27,429 nt of DNA from DATFYM01 sp035315065 (GTDB lineage: Bacteria; Acidobacteriota; Terriglobia; UBA7540), in assembly GCA_035315065.1 (NCBI GenBank), contig DATFYM010000090.1, forward strand, positions 1 to 27,429, in the 5' to 3' direction. The translations under genes were made by a program, and so were the position numbers. Below the pieces are notes generated by a model that made no database searches, was not told the DNA's origin, and saw nothing but the letters and a program-made list of their open reading frames with translations. Shown in pieces: positions 1-8,071 of the stretch (positions are counted from its first letter, which is position 1; every line of letters starts with the position of its first letter).

Positions 1-59
1 CTAACTCCAGCAGAATAGTGAGGTTACAAGCGCGTGCACAGATTGGACCAGTTATGGCC

Positions 60-137
60 AAAATAACCGGCCAAACTGCTTGATTATAAAACGCTTACGC
101 TAAGTTTAAGTCCGAGCAGATTTGGGCCGGTTATTTT
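60..137. repeat. Inverted repeat around an AT-rich spacer
   Basis: The arm AAAATAACCGGCCAAA (60-75) is repeated in reverse complement at 121-137 as TTTGGGCCGGTTATTTT, with one extra G. The spacer is about 45 bases and AT-rich. The left arm also sits in an imperfect palindrome (50-79, CAGTTATGGCC to GGCCAAACTG). It could be a transcript stem or a paired protein-binding site. No gene is close enough to decide. Confidence 0.5.
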
Positions 138-384
138 TACCGATCCGCGATTCTGGCGAGCCAATGTGCGATAACGTCGCCTGGCAACGCAGGCGCCCCG
201 CCTGCCGGTTAAAGGAAGTAGTGGATTGTCGATCAAACGATAACCGAACGCCGCAGATAGATCCTCCCTGTCGGCGTAGTGTTGACCGCAGCCTGTTTGC
301 GGGCTGCTCTCCGATAGTCCTCCGGCCCTTGGAACCCGTAAGTCGCTTATCCTACAATCAGTAACGTCACATAAAATAATCTTC
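138..384. other. No supported gene; one short GC hairpin
   Basis: An 80-codon open frame crosses this stretch but its product is low in hydrophobic core residues, rich in Arg, Cys and Pro, and matches nothing I recognise, so it is not called. A perfect 7-bp stem GCAGGCG/CGCCTGC (189-195 with 199-205, loop CCC) is the only clear structure. Confidence 0.4.
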
Positions 385-414
385 TTGACAACATCGAGCC
401 TCTGGGTGTAGCAT
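385..414 (+). promoter_or_regulatory. Possible sigma70-type promoter
   Basis: A perfect TTGACA (385-390) is followed after 18 bases by TAGCAT (409-414), a plausible -10 hexamer. No good open frame follows, so if it is real it would drive an RNA or a distant gene. This is based on consensus match only. Confidence 0.3.
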
Positions 415-419
415 ATCTC

Positions 420-595
420 TGAGGCTAGCTCCGGCCGAATACGGCTCTAGTTTTGAAGGACAGAACTCTGCGTCCGCAGGATATCGGAACGGAAGCGGGC
501 CTGAGGCTTATGGTATGTCATTGGTGGAACGTGAATCGACGCCCGCTCTTTCGTATTGGCGATTGACCCCGCCTTGCGGGGTCGATTTGCCGATT
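420..595 (+). ncRNA. Candidate structured non-coding RNA
   Basis: Downstream of the possible promoter are several short stems in a row: GCCG/CGGC with loop AATA near 437-448, GCGGGC pairing with GCCCGC some 40 bases later, and a strong hairpin GACCCCGC-CTT-GCGGGGTC at 565-583 whose stem extends outward with wobble pairs to about 558-591. No T-run follows, so termination is unclear. I compared it by eye with 6S RNA, tmRNA, RNase P RNA and SRP RNA and saw none of their hallmark motifs. This is a weak call. Confidence 0.2.
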
Positions 596-1325
596 GAAAG
601 CCGGCTGCGACCACTTTTGAAACCCTTAACGCAATCAGTAATCGGCAATTGAAGAGGGGGGCGTGACGCCAGCGCTTCGCAAGCCCATCAGGACAGCACC
701 GGAAGGTAAGGCGGGAGCGCCAGTGAGAAGTGACGAGAGAAATCAGAAATTAGAAAGCTCAATCGAGTCAGAAGCAGGACCTCTTTTTTTTGGAGGACGG
801 CGGTAGGTGTTGGTTCCGAGAAGAAGCGAAACGAAGCCAGACGAAGCCAATTTGGTTAAGACGCTTACTATCAAATGGATAGCCTATAAATGAGAAAAAC
901 GAAGCCACGGTGCCTATCCGTCACATTAACATCAGCTTATGGGGATTTTGCCCCGCGTTTTGGCAGAATTAGGTTGGAAAGGAGCTTTTCTCGATTGCCG
1001 ATTGCGCCTAAATCGTTTGCTTTCAGCATGGCAGTCAGCACGCCGACCAATGAGCGTCACCGCTGCCGGCTACCGGTTCGAGGGTTCGGCGCGTCATTTG
1101 GACCATCATCTGTTCCGGCATCCGCACCATCGTCCGTCGTAGCTGGCAGACCGCTGGGTGGCGACCCCCGCACCCGGACACGTTGGGAAGCGAACGCGGG
1201 AAGCGTCTCGGAGAAGGTCGCGCCGAAGCATAAAACGGTGGTTGAGAGGGAGATTGCGGCGAAAAATGAAAAAATGGGTCAATCAAACCTGACAAGTTCC
1301 GCATAATCAATGACATGACCCTTAG
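596..1325. other. Long stretch without a supported gene
   Basis: There are open frames on both strands around 890-1316 (138 and 93 codons), but they overlap each other. Their products are rich in Arg, Ser and Pro with no recognisable domain, and no clear ribosome binding site precedes either. A T8 run lies at 784-791. I see nothing else that can be named. Confidence 0.4.
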
Positions 1326-1448
1326 AACAAACCTAGAACAGACCTTGTAAGTCCTTTAGAATCGACCCGCGTCGAAAAACAAACCTAGAACAAACCTTGT
1401 AAGTCCTTTATTTTGGAAAGCTCAAAAAACAAACCTAGAACAAACCTA
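1326..1448. repeat. Three regularly spaced direct repeats
   Basis: The 33-base unit beginning AACAAACCTAGAACA and ending GTAAGTCCTTTA occurs at 1326-1358 and 1378-1410 with a single difference. A third copy, truncated after about 20 bases, starts at 1428. Start-to-start spacing is 52 and 50 bases. Spacers of about 17-19 bases differ between copies. Three copies with short spacers and no cas genes argue against a CRISPR array. Confidence 0.75.
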
Positions 1449-1492
1449 AGAAAAAGTGGCCAGTGAAGAGCTACGAGTGGCTCGCAAAACAA

Positions 1493-1583
1493 GTTGAAGG
1501 TCGAAGGTCGAACATTGAAGGGCAAGACTCAAGACCCGCGTCCCCTTCTTCACTTTCTAGATCTTTGACCTTCGACCTTCGAC
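1493..1583. repeat. Stuttering inverted repeat (GAAGGTC words)
   Basis: GAAGGTCGAAGGTC (1496-1509) is exactly inverted at 1567-1580, and flanking wobble pairs extend the stem to about 17 bp. Each arm is itself a tandem of a 7-base word. The loop is about 57 bases. It could act as a transcript hairpin downstream of the DUF72 gene, which reads leftward into it. Confidence 0.7.
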
Positions 1584-1629
1584 TTTTCGACTCTTTTCCT
1601 TGACGATCGGGAAACAGCTTCCAGCTTTC

Positions 1630-1694
1630 AGCTATCAGCGGTCAGCTTCAACACCAAAAATCCGGTTCTTGCCGATGGCTGACGGCTGAGAGCT
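1630..1694. repeat. Imperfect inverted repeat behind the DUF72 gene
   Basis: AGCTATCAGCGGTCAGC (1630-1646) pairs with GCTGACGGCTGAGAGCT (1678-1694) with two mismatches in 17. It lies 42 bases past the stop of the leftward DUF72 gene, a position expected of a transcription-terminating or RNA-protecting hairpin, but there is no clear U-tract. Confidence 0.6.
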
Positions 1695-1735
1695 AATTGC
1701 TCTTGCAATCGTCAATCAGGATCGACAGTTCTTAG

Positions 1736-2443
1736 TCACCGCGATAACCGTTGGAGGAGTTCTTCTGCGTAGAGGGCGCCATCGGGAGTTTCCTCATGCT
1801 TGAAGAAGACGAACACGTCTTTGCCCTGGGCAAGCAGGGGCGCCACCTTGGAGGCGATCGCTTTCCGCTCTTCCGGCGAGTACTCCGGTTTGCGCAGGCG
1901 GAAGTAGACAAAGCTCGCCGTCACCACCTCCGGCACTTCGAATTTCTCAGACTCGGCCCAGCAAAGCGCGATATTATCCTTCTTCAACACCTCGTAGACG
2001 GGGTCCACGAGCCAGGATTCGTGACGGAACTCAAAGGCGTAGCGCAAGTCCTTGGGGAGCAGGGAAAGGAAGTCGGCAAGGAGGCCTGGGTCGCAGCGAC
2101 AGAACGGCGGCAGTTGGAAAAGGATCGGCCCCAGCCGCCGCGTGGCACGCAACGGATCGATGGAACGAAGGAAGATTTCGGTGAACTCTTGGGCGTTCTT
2201 CAGGCGCAGGAGATGGGTGATGCGCTGGTGCGCTTTCGGGGCGAAAAGGAATCCTTGCGGCGAAGCGTTGATCCAGCTTTCCAACGTGCTGGCGGCGGGC
2301 AAGCGGCGAAACGTGTAGTTGATCTCCACGCTGTTCAAGCGCTTCGCATAGTATTCGAGAAACTTCCGGGAAGGGACTTCCGCCGGATAGAACCTCGGCT
2401 TCCAAGTTGAATACGCAAATCCTGATGTGCCGGCGTAGAGCAT
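1736..2443 (-). CDS. DUF72 (YecE-like) domain protein
   Basis: This 235-residue protein spans a complete DUF72 domain, the usual length for the family. Family hallmarks are visible: the N-terminal GTSGFAYSTWKPRFYP strand-turn, the NSVEINYTFRRLP segment, the FKAHQ-like FAPKAHQRITH segment, the FQLPP motif near residue 110, the FEFRHESW motif near 140, and the FVYFRLR and FFKHE strands toward the C-terminus. DUF72 proteins have a TIM-barrel fold; their reaction is not established, so no function is assigned. There is one possible start, an ATG with no obvious Shine-Dalgarno site. The gene is divergent from the ion channel gene, separated by a 131-base gap, and is followed by inverted repeats. 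Confidence 0.93.
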   Translation of the reverse strand: MLYAGTSGFAYSTWKPRFYPAEVPSRKFLEYYAKRLNSVEINYTFRRLPAASTLESWINASPQGFLFAPKAHQRITHLLRLKNAQEFTEIFLRSIDPLRATRRLGPILFQLPPFCRCDPGLLADFLSLLPKDLRYAFEFRHESWLVDPVYEVLKKDNIALCWAESEKFEVPEVVTASFVYFRLRKPEYSPEERKAIASKVAPLLAQGKDVFVFFKHEETPDGALYAEELLQRLSR

Positions 2444-2574
2444 AGGGGATAGGGTACAGGGGACGTGAGACCGTGTAAAGGGCCAAGGACAATGAGAAAG
2501 GGTAAGGGTAAAGAAAGCTCTTCAAATGGACCCGCGTCCGGGGCTGCCGGATAAGAAACAAAGGAGCATTCGAC
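2444..2574. promoter_or_regulatory. Divergent intergenic region with GGGTA-type stutter
   Basis: This gap must carry the start signals for both the leftward DUF72 gene and the rightward channel gene. It contains runs such as ATAGGGGATAGGGTACAGGG and GGGTAAGGGTAAAG, low-complexity words like those in other gaps of this window. A clear AAGGAG (2561-2566) serves the channel gene. Confidence 0.4.
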
Positions 2575-3723
2575 GTGATAAGGCTAGGGATCCTGGGTGG
2601 TTTGCTGATACTCGCCGTGATTCTGTGGGACGCGTTCGAAACCATCATCCTACCGCGTCGGGTAATGCGCCGTGTCCGGTTGACGAGGATGTTCTATCGT
2701 TTCACCTGGCTTCCGTGGAGGGCGCTGGCGCGGCGGATGCGCTCCGGCAAGCGCAAGGACACGTTCCTGAGCTATTACGGTCCCCTCTCGCTGCTGGGGC
2801 TGTTTGGCGTCTGGGCGTTGGGGTTGATCGTTGCTTTCGCGCTGCTCCAGTGGGGACTGGGCTCCCCCGTGAGCGCGCCGCCCGGCGAAGTGGGCAACTT
2901 CTGGACTGACCTTTACTTCAGCGGCACCAGTTTCTTTACCCTCGGCCTCGGCGACGTGGCGCCGCGCACGCCGCTGACGCGCGCGATCACGGTGGCGGAG
3001 GCGGGGACCGGCTTCGGCTTTCTGGCCATCGTCATTTCCTATCTGCCGGTGCTTTACGGCGCCTTCTCCCGGCGCGAGGTCAACATCTCGCTGCTCGACG
3101 CGCGCGCCGGATCGCCGCCCACCGTGGTGGAGTTGCTGCGGCGCAACGCCGAGGCCGGCAACCTGGGAAAACTGGACAGCTACCTGCGCGATTGGGAGCT
3201 GTGGTCGGCGGAATTGATGGAGAGCCACCTCTCGTATCCGGTGCTGTGCTACTATCGCTCGCAGCACAATAACCAGTCGTGGCTGGCGGCGCTGACCACG
3301 GTGCTGGACGGCTGCGCGCTGACGATGGCCTACACCGAGGGCGTGTGCCGCTGGCAGGCGCGGCTGACCTTCGCCATCTCGCGCCACGCGCTGGTGGATC
3401 TCGCCCAGACTCTGGGCGTTCCTCCCCACCCGGCGCCGTTGGATCGACTGCCGGCGCCGGATTTCGATCATGTAGAGAGACTGCTGGCCCGCGCCGGGTT
3501 GATCCTCCGGCGTTCCGCCGAGGCGGACCGAAAATTTGCTCACCTGCGAGAGATGTATGAGCCCTTCGCCGGCGCTCTGGCGGCGCGCCTGGTGATGTCC
3601 CTTCCCGCCTGGTTCCCGGCAGCAGAGCCGGTGGACAACTGGCGCACCAGCGCCTGGGGTCGCAGCGATCAGGATGCCGTTGCGGGCGCAGCCTTGCCGG
3701 CTGCGGATGAGGAGCATTCGTGA
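2575..3723 (+). CDS. Two-pore-domain-type ion (potassium) channel protein
   Basis: This is a 382-residue integral membrane protein. A hydrophobic helix at residues 3-20 precedes a basic stretch (28-61). A second helix (about 67-92), a pore helix, the filter TLGLGD (122-127) and a third helix (about 137-163) form an Ion_trans_2-type pore. The filter has Leu where classical K+ channels have Tyr (TxGYGD), a known variant; potassium selectivity is inferred. The C-terminal 215 residues are soluble and mostly helical. They lack the GxGxxG Rossmann signature of RCK domains, so the gating input is unknown. The GTG start is chosen because AAGGAG lies 8 bases upstream. The stop lies 7 bases from the stop of the convergent giant gene, with no room for a terminator. 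Confidence 0.9.
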   Translation: MIRLGILGGLLILAVILWDAFETIILPRRVMRRVRLTRMFYRFTWLPWRALARRMRSGKRKDTFLSYYGPLSLLGLFGVWALGLIVAFALLQWGLGSPVSAPPGEVGNFWTDLYFSGTSFFTLGLGDVAPRTPLTRAITVAEAGTGFGFLAIVISYLPVLYGAFSRREVNISLLDARAGSPPTVVELLRRNAEAGNLGKLDSYLRDWELWSAELMESHLSYPVLCYYRSQHNNQSWLAALTTVLDGCALTMAYTEGVCRWQARLTFAISRHALVDLAQTLGVPPHPAPLDRLPAPDFDHVERLLARAGLILRRSAEADRKFAHLREMYEPFAGALAARLVMSLPAWFPAAEPVDNWRTSAWGRSDQDAVAGAALPAADEEHS

Positions 3724-3730
3724 CAGGGGG

Positions 3731-6700
3731 TCAATGGGGAGGGCTTGCTCTGGGAGAGGAGAGCAGGCGGCGGATCCAATCCGTGTTCCACTCGTACGAC
3801 TCGTTCCACGTGTCGGGTGAGGCCCAAACGGCGCGGAGTCTCTGCCAGTAGCCGAGGCGCGTGTCGCCGTCTTCCTTGAAGCGGCCGAGCGCGATCCTCT
3901 TCACGTCGACCCTAAACTCGGGGGGTGGGCTCTCCGGCAAGTCGGCGTCGCCGGCGTATCTTGGCTGAACTCGTTGTAACGCGCACTCCCAATAAGCCTG
4001 CGCCAGCCTTTGTTCCGCGGCTTGCAGGCTGCCGCCCTCGGCGACGCGGTAATACTTGTCGAAAAATGCGTCAGGGGGCATGGTTTTCAAACGCCGGACA
4101 GGACGCACCGAAAATGCGACTCCGGCAACGACCGCGACGACTCCGATCACGGCAAACAGCAATCGGAGTCGTTGGACAACGGTTCTTGCTCCTATCGTAG
4201 GGGCGGAGTAAGGTTGCGAAAACATCTTCTGGGGTGCTCCCAACTGATGGCGGCCATGATCTTTCCGGATAACGACACTTTGCTCTTCCTGCCACTGGGG
4301 TTGCGTTTCTTCGAGCGCGTCGGAGCCTTGTTCCCGAATCGCGCCGGGCCCCTGGCGAAGCTCGTCGCCCTGCTCTGTTGTGAGCGCTCGGATCTCTTGG
4401 GTGAGTGAGGCAAGCGCCGCGCGCGTGAGATCGGACAACTCTTTTCTCATTTGTTCCGTGACCTCGGCGCGTGCGGCAGCGAGCTCGAGGCTAACCGTGT
4501 GCTTCGCCTCCTCGGTCTGCTGCTGAAGCTGCTGCGCCCAGTCGTGGAGAGCACGATCGGCATTCCCGCGCATCTGCGCGTAGGCTATGTGAGTAGCCTC
4601 CTGCCGAAGGAGAGACAGCTCCCGTTCCGCCTGGTCGTGAGAGCTTTTGAGAAGGGCCTCCCGGTTGCGATCGAGAGTTTCCGTTGCGGCATTCAACTGA
4701 TCGGCCAAGCACTTCTCGTTTTCGGCGATCCTGCTGCGAAGGGCCGTTGCTAGTCTCTCATGCGTCGAGTCGAGGCTGCTGATGGCAGCTTCGGTATTAC
4801 CAGCTAGGGTTTGGGTTTGTTCTGCCAAAATCTGGGAGGCACGATTCTTATGTTCCTCCAACATCCGTTGGCAGTCGCGTCCTAGAGATGCGAGGGCGCC
4901 CTCAGCGACCTGAATCAGTTGGTTTGCGGCCTCGTCTTCGATTTCAGCTTTCAACGATCGAAGATCCTCGCCGGCGTCCCGCACCGCGTCCAGCCTCCGG
5001 GCCTTCAGCTCCTGTAAGAACTGCTGGCCCTGATATTCGGAGACCCGTTTGCCTTCCTGGGCGAGCCACTCCGTGGCTGTTTGAGCAGCCAGTTCAAGCT
5101 GGCCTCTGGCCTTATCGATTCGGCCGGCCGTCATGGTCGAAAGCTCTTCGCCTGCCGTCTGAACGACACTGGCTTTCTGCTTCTGAAGCTCATCCGACGA
5201 CCGCTCCAGCATCTCGAGGCCGAGACTCAGCGCGCGTTCTCGCAGGCTTTCCCCGAGGGTGCGCGACCTTTCCTCGATCGCGGTGACGGCGCTCGACGCG
5301 AGGCCGCTTAGACGCCGCTCGGCCTCCTCGACCTTAGCGGCCAGCGAGGGCTCCATCGCCTCTTGCGCGGCTCGCAGCCGGCACGCTGCCCCGTCGGCAG
5401 AGGAAGCGATGGACTTCAGAGCGACGGAGACTTCCGCGACCTTGGCTTCCAGGGCGGCCTCCGTCTGCTGCCGCGTCGCCGCCAGAGTTGCCGTGGCGTC
5501 GACCGCGGTTCTGGAAGCGGACTCCGCCTGCTCCTTGAGAGCCGAGATTGCCTGGGCTTGCAACTCGGAGATTCGTTTGCTCTCCTGGGCGAGGGACTCA
5601 GAGGCTGCTTGAGCAGCACGTTCAACCTGACTGCTCGCCTTTTCGATCAGACCGGCTGTCAGGGTCAAAAGCTCTTCGCTTGCCGTCTGAACGACGTTGG
5701 CTTTCTGCCTCAGAAGCTCACCCGACGATCGCTCCAGCATCTTGAGGCCGAGGCTCAGCGCGCGTTCTCGAAGGCTTTCCCCAAGAGTGCCCGACTTTTC
5801 CTCGATGATGGCGACGGTGCTCGCCGCGAGACCGTTTAGACGCCGCTCGGCCTCGGCGATCTTGGTCGTCAGCGAGGACTCCATCGCCTCTTGCTCAGCT
5901 CGCAGCCGGGATGCTATCTCGGCGGCGGAGGCATCGAGGGACTTCAGAGCGGTGGAGGCTTCCGCGACCTTGGCTTCCAGAGCGGCTTCCATCTGCCCTG
6001 CCGCGGCCAGACTTGCCGCGGCGTCGGGCGGGGTCCCGGAAGTTGTCCCCGCATATTCCTTGAGAGCCGCAGCCTCTTGGGCTTGAGACTCGGAAATTCG
6101 TTTGCTTTCTTGGGCAAGCAACTCTGAGGCGGCTTGAGCAGCGCGGCTGATCCGGCCGCTCGCCTCATCGATCAGACCGGTCGTCAGAATGGAAAGCTCT
6201 TCGCCTGCCGTCTGAACGACGCTGGCTTTCTCCTTCAGAAGCTCGCCCGTCGACCGCTCAAGCATCTCGCGGCCGAGGCGCAGCGCGCGTTCTCTCAGGC
6301 TCTCCCCAAGGATGCCCGACTTTTCCTCGATGACGGCGACGGTGCTCGCCGCGAGGCCGCTCAGACGCCGCTCGGTCTCCTCGACCTTCGCTGTCAGCGC
6401 GGACTCCATCGCCTCCTGCGCGGCTCGCAGCCGGGATACTACCTCTGCGGCGGAGGAATCGATCGACTTCAGAGCCGCGGAGACTTCCGCGACCTTGGCT
6501 TGCAGAGCAGCTTCCGTCTGCTGCCGCGTGACCGCCAGACTTGCCGTGGCGTCGACCGCAGTCCTGGAAGCGGCCTCCGCCTGTTTGTTGAGAACCTCAA
6601 TGGCCTGGGTTTGAGACTGGGAGACTCGCTGGCTTTCATGGCCGAGCGACTCTGAGGCGGCTTGAGCAGCGCGGCTGATCTGGCCGCTCGCCTCATCGAT

Positions 6701-7816
6701 CAGACCGGCCGTCAGGGTCAGAAGCTTGTCGTTCGCCGTTCGAACCGTAGCGAGGCCCTTCTCCTGAAGCTCGCCTGATGAGCGCTCCAACATCTCGAGG
6801 TCGCTCAGCGCGCGTTCCCTCAGGCTCTCGGCAAAGGCTTTCGACTCTTCCTCCACCATGGCGATGGCGCGCGACACAAGGCCGCTCAGCCGTTGTTCGT
6901 ACCCTTCAATTCTGGCCGTCAAGTCAGACTCCGCCGCCCCCGTGGCCGCCTGAAGTCTAGCCACCGCCTCGTCCGTGGCCAGATTGATGGACTTCAGAAC
7001 GATGTTGACATCGATGGCGGAGAAAGGTGCTTGTGTCTCACCGCTGCCCGAGCTGGCTTCCGTGCTCGGCTCAATCACTGTGGCTGCCGCATCCGATGCT
7101 TGCAAGGCCGGTTCAAGATGGTTGTCGTTACCGGGTTCCACCAACAAACTCAATTCAGGCGGGTCGGGCTGGGCTTGTTCGGCGGGCCGAATTGATTCGT
7201 CAAGCGGGAGTGAAGGGCGGTCCGCCGAGGAGGGGCCGGGCACCAATTGAAGCGCGGTCGAACTTTCTTCGCCGGGCGGAGTGGGGATGGGTTTCACGGC
7301 TGCGTCTGGCGCGAAGTCGCTCGATGCCTGGGCTAATGTGGGTCCAGAGTCTTCCGTCCGGCTATCTGGCGGCGGCGCGCCGTTGGCAGCTTGCTTCTCA
7401 TCGAGCCAGTCGAGCGACAGGGGGTCTTTACGGGGGGGCGCGTTGTCAGGCTCGCCTGGGGACGGCACGTCGCGCCACAGGCTTTCGGCTGCCGAAGACG
7501 TCAGCAGCACAATACCAAATTCATTGAATCCGCGGCAGACGCCGGTTTCGCTACGCCACAGTACCTTGGCAGCGGCGGTCTGGCCGAGCGCGTTTTCGAC
7601 AGAAATCTCACTGCCAAGCAGCAGTTCGTGAGCCGTCGATATTCGCGCGCCGCGTCCCGAGATTTCGACGGTCCTCGTGTTTTCGGCAAACGGACGTCCG
7701 CTCCTATCCTTGCCGCTGATCGTAATCGCGACGGCCAGGGGTGCGCGATCAGTCGTAGGGCGAATAACATCGTGTGCTTCCGAGGACTTCCGATGCACCA
7801 TTCGACGATAACCCAC
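3731..7816 (-). CDS. Giant PilZ-like / tandem coiled-coil / membrane-anchored protein
   Basis: This 1361-residue protein of unknown function has a four-part architecture. Residues 20-110 look like a PilZ-type beta-barrel of the kind common in Acidobacteriota. The c-di-GMP motifs are degenerate: no clean RxxxR, and EISGRG in place of D/NxSxxG. Residues 110-265 are a Pro/Ser/Glu-rich linker. Residues 270-930 are nearly four tandem 176-residue repeats rich in Ala, Glu, Ser and Gln with heptad character, resembling the helical signalling rods of methyl-accepting chemotaxis proteins, without the conserved hairpin tip. A coiled coil continues to about 1150. A single membrane helix lies at about 1219-1238, followed by a 120-residue Trp/Tyr-rich tail. 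The GTG start has a weak GGGG upstream; an ATG five codons later (7801) is an alternative. Divergent from a REC-PilZ gene. Confidence 0.85.
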   Translation of the reverse strand: MGYRRMVHRKSSEAHDVIRPTTDRAPLAVAITISGKDRSGRPFAENTRTVEISGRGARISTAHELLLGSEISVENALGQTAAAKVLWRSETGVCRGFNEFGIVLLTSSAAESLWRDVPSPGEPDNAPPRKDPLSLDWLDEKQAANGAPPPDSRTEDSGPTLAQASSDFAPDAAVKPIPTPPGEESSTALQLVPGPSSADRPSLPLDESIRPAEQAQPDPPELSLLVEPGNDNHLEPALQASDAAATVIEPSTEASSGSGETQAPFSAIDVNIVLKSINLATDEAVARLQAATGAAESDLTARIEGYEQRLSGLVSRAIAMVEEESKAFAESLRERALSDLEMLERSSGELQEKGLATVRTANDKLLTLTAGLIDEASGQISRAAQAASESLGHESQRVSQSQTQAIEVLNKQAEAASRTAVDATASLAVTRQQTEAALQAKVAEVSAALKSIDSSAAEVVSRLRAAQEAMESALTAKVEETERRLSGLAASTVAVIEEKSGILGESLRERALRLGREMLERSTGELLKEKASVVQTAGEELSILTTGLIDEASGRISRAAQAASELLAQESKRISESQAQEAAALKEYAGTTSGTPPDAAASLAAAGQMEAALEAKVAEASTALKSLDASAAEIASRLRAEQEAMESSLTTKIAEAERRLNGLAASTVAIIEEKSGTLGESLRERALSLGLKMLERSSGELLRQKANVVQTASEELLTLTAGLIEKASSQVERAAQAASESLAQESKRISELQAQAISALKEQAESASRTAVDATATLAATRQQTEAALEAKVAEVSVALKSIASSADGAACRLRAAQEAMEPSLAAKVEEAERRLSGLASSAVTAIEERSRTLGESLRERALSLGLEMLERSSDELQKQKASVVQTAGEELSTMTAGRIDKARGQLELAAQTATEWLAQEGKRVSEYQGQQFLQELKARRLDAVRDAGEDLRSLKAEIEDEAANQLIQVAEGALASLGRDCQRMLEEHKNRASQILAEQTQTLAGNTEAAISSLDSTHERLATALRSRIAENEKCLADQLNAATETLDRNREALLKSSHDQAERELSLLRQEATHIAYAQMRGNADRALHDWAQQLQQQTEEAKHTVSLELAAARAEVTEQMRKELSDLTRAALASLTQEIRALTTEQGDELRQGPGAIREQGSDALEETQPQWQEEQSVVIRKDHGRHQLGAPQKMFSQPYSAPTIGARTVVQRLRLLFAVIGVVAVVAGVAFSVRPVRRLKTMPPDAFFDKYYRVAEGGSLQAAEQRLAQAYWECALQRVQPRYAGDADLPESPPPEFRVDVKRIALGRFKEDGDTRLGYWQRLRAVWASPDTWNESYEWNTDWIRRLLSSPRASPPH
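5026..7010 (-). repeat. Four in-frame tandem 528-bp coding repeats
   Basis: Within the giant gene the same segment recurs with fixed spacing. The marker AGCTCTTCG and its surroundings lie at 5142, 5670 and 6195, and a diverged copy (AGCTTGTCG) at 6723, so steps are 528, 525 and 528 bases (176, 175 and 176 codons). The 525 step has lost one codon (QMEAAL against QQTEAAL). Each unit carries the landmarks LKSI, RRLSGL, SLRERAL, EMLERS and AAQAASE. The last unit (nearest the C-terminus) is cut at about three quarters length. Confidence 0.9.
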
Positions 7817-8071
7817 GCGCCCCTACGGGCGCTCACAGTGGGAAATCGGCCGCTCTAACCGTGAACTTGAGGAATTGGGCACCTACTCCCGGCACCCCGC
7901 TCCCGCCACCGCGTTCCGCCGCCCGATAGGCCCCGACGGCTGCTGCAAGCGCGAACCATCGTCTCGGAACCGAAGAGATTCTTCGTCGCTCATGTCCTGA
8001 GTGACACCCGCCGATAAGCGTAGGAGAGGAGAAGTCTCAGAGGAACGAAACGCGCACGTCGGGTGGGAAGC
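7817..8071. promoter_or_regulatory. Divergent regulatory region between the two PilZ genes
   Basis: These 255 bases separate the starts of the leftward PilZ/coiled-coil gene and the rightward REC-PilZ gene, so both promoters must lie here or inside the neighbours. A purine-rich run (TAGGAGAGGAGAAG, 8021-8034) is too far from either candidate start of the REC-PilZ gene to be its ribosome binding site. I saw no riboswitch hallmark. Confidence 0.35.

Noticed and set aside
122..364. 80-codon open frame on the + strand
   Set aside because: Product is Arg/Cys/Pro-rich without a hydrophobic core pattern, has no clear ribosome binding site, and contains a perfect GC hairpin better explained as non-coding.
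690..725. CACCGGAAGGT resembling the GGAA tetraloop of SRP RNA
   Set aside because: The flanking symmetric-loop bases expected in the signal recognition particle RNA (CAGG opposite AGCA) are not at the right distance.
890..1316. 138-codon + and 93-codon - open frames
   Set aside because: They overlap, have no recognisable family, weak start signals and biased Ser/Arg/Pro composition; GC-rich DNA yields such frames by chance.
1326..1448. CRISPR array
   Set aside because: Only three copies, the last incomplete, spacers of about 17-19 bases, and no cas genes in the window.
1751..2410. 219-codon + strand frame
   Set aside because: Complementary-frame shadow of the DUF72 gene, which has clear family motifs.
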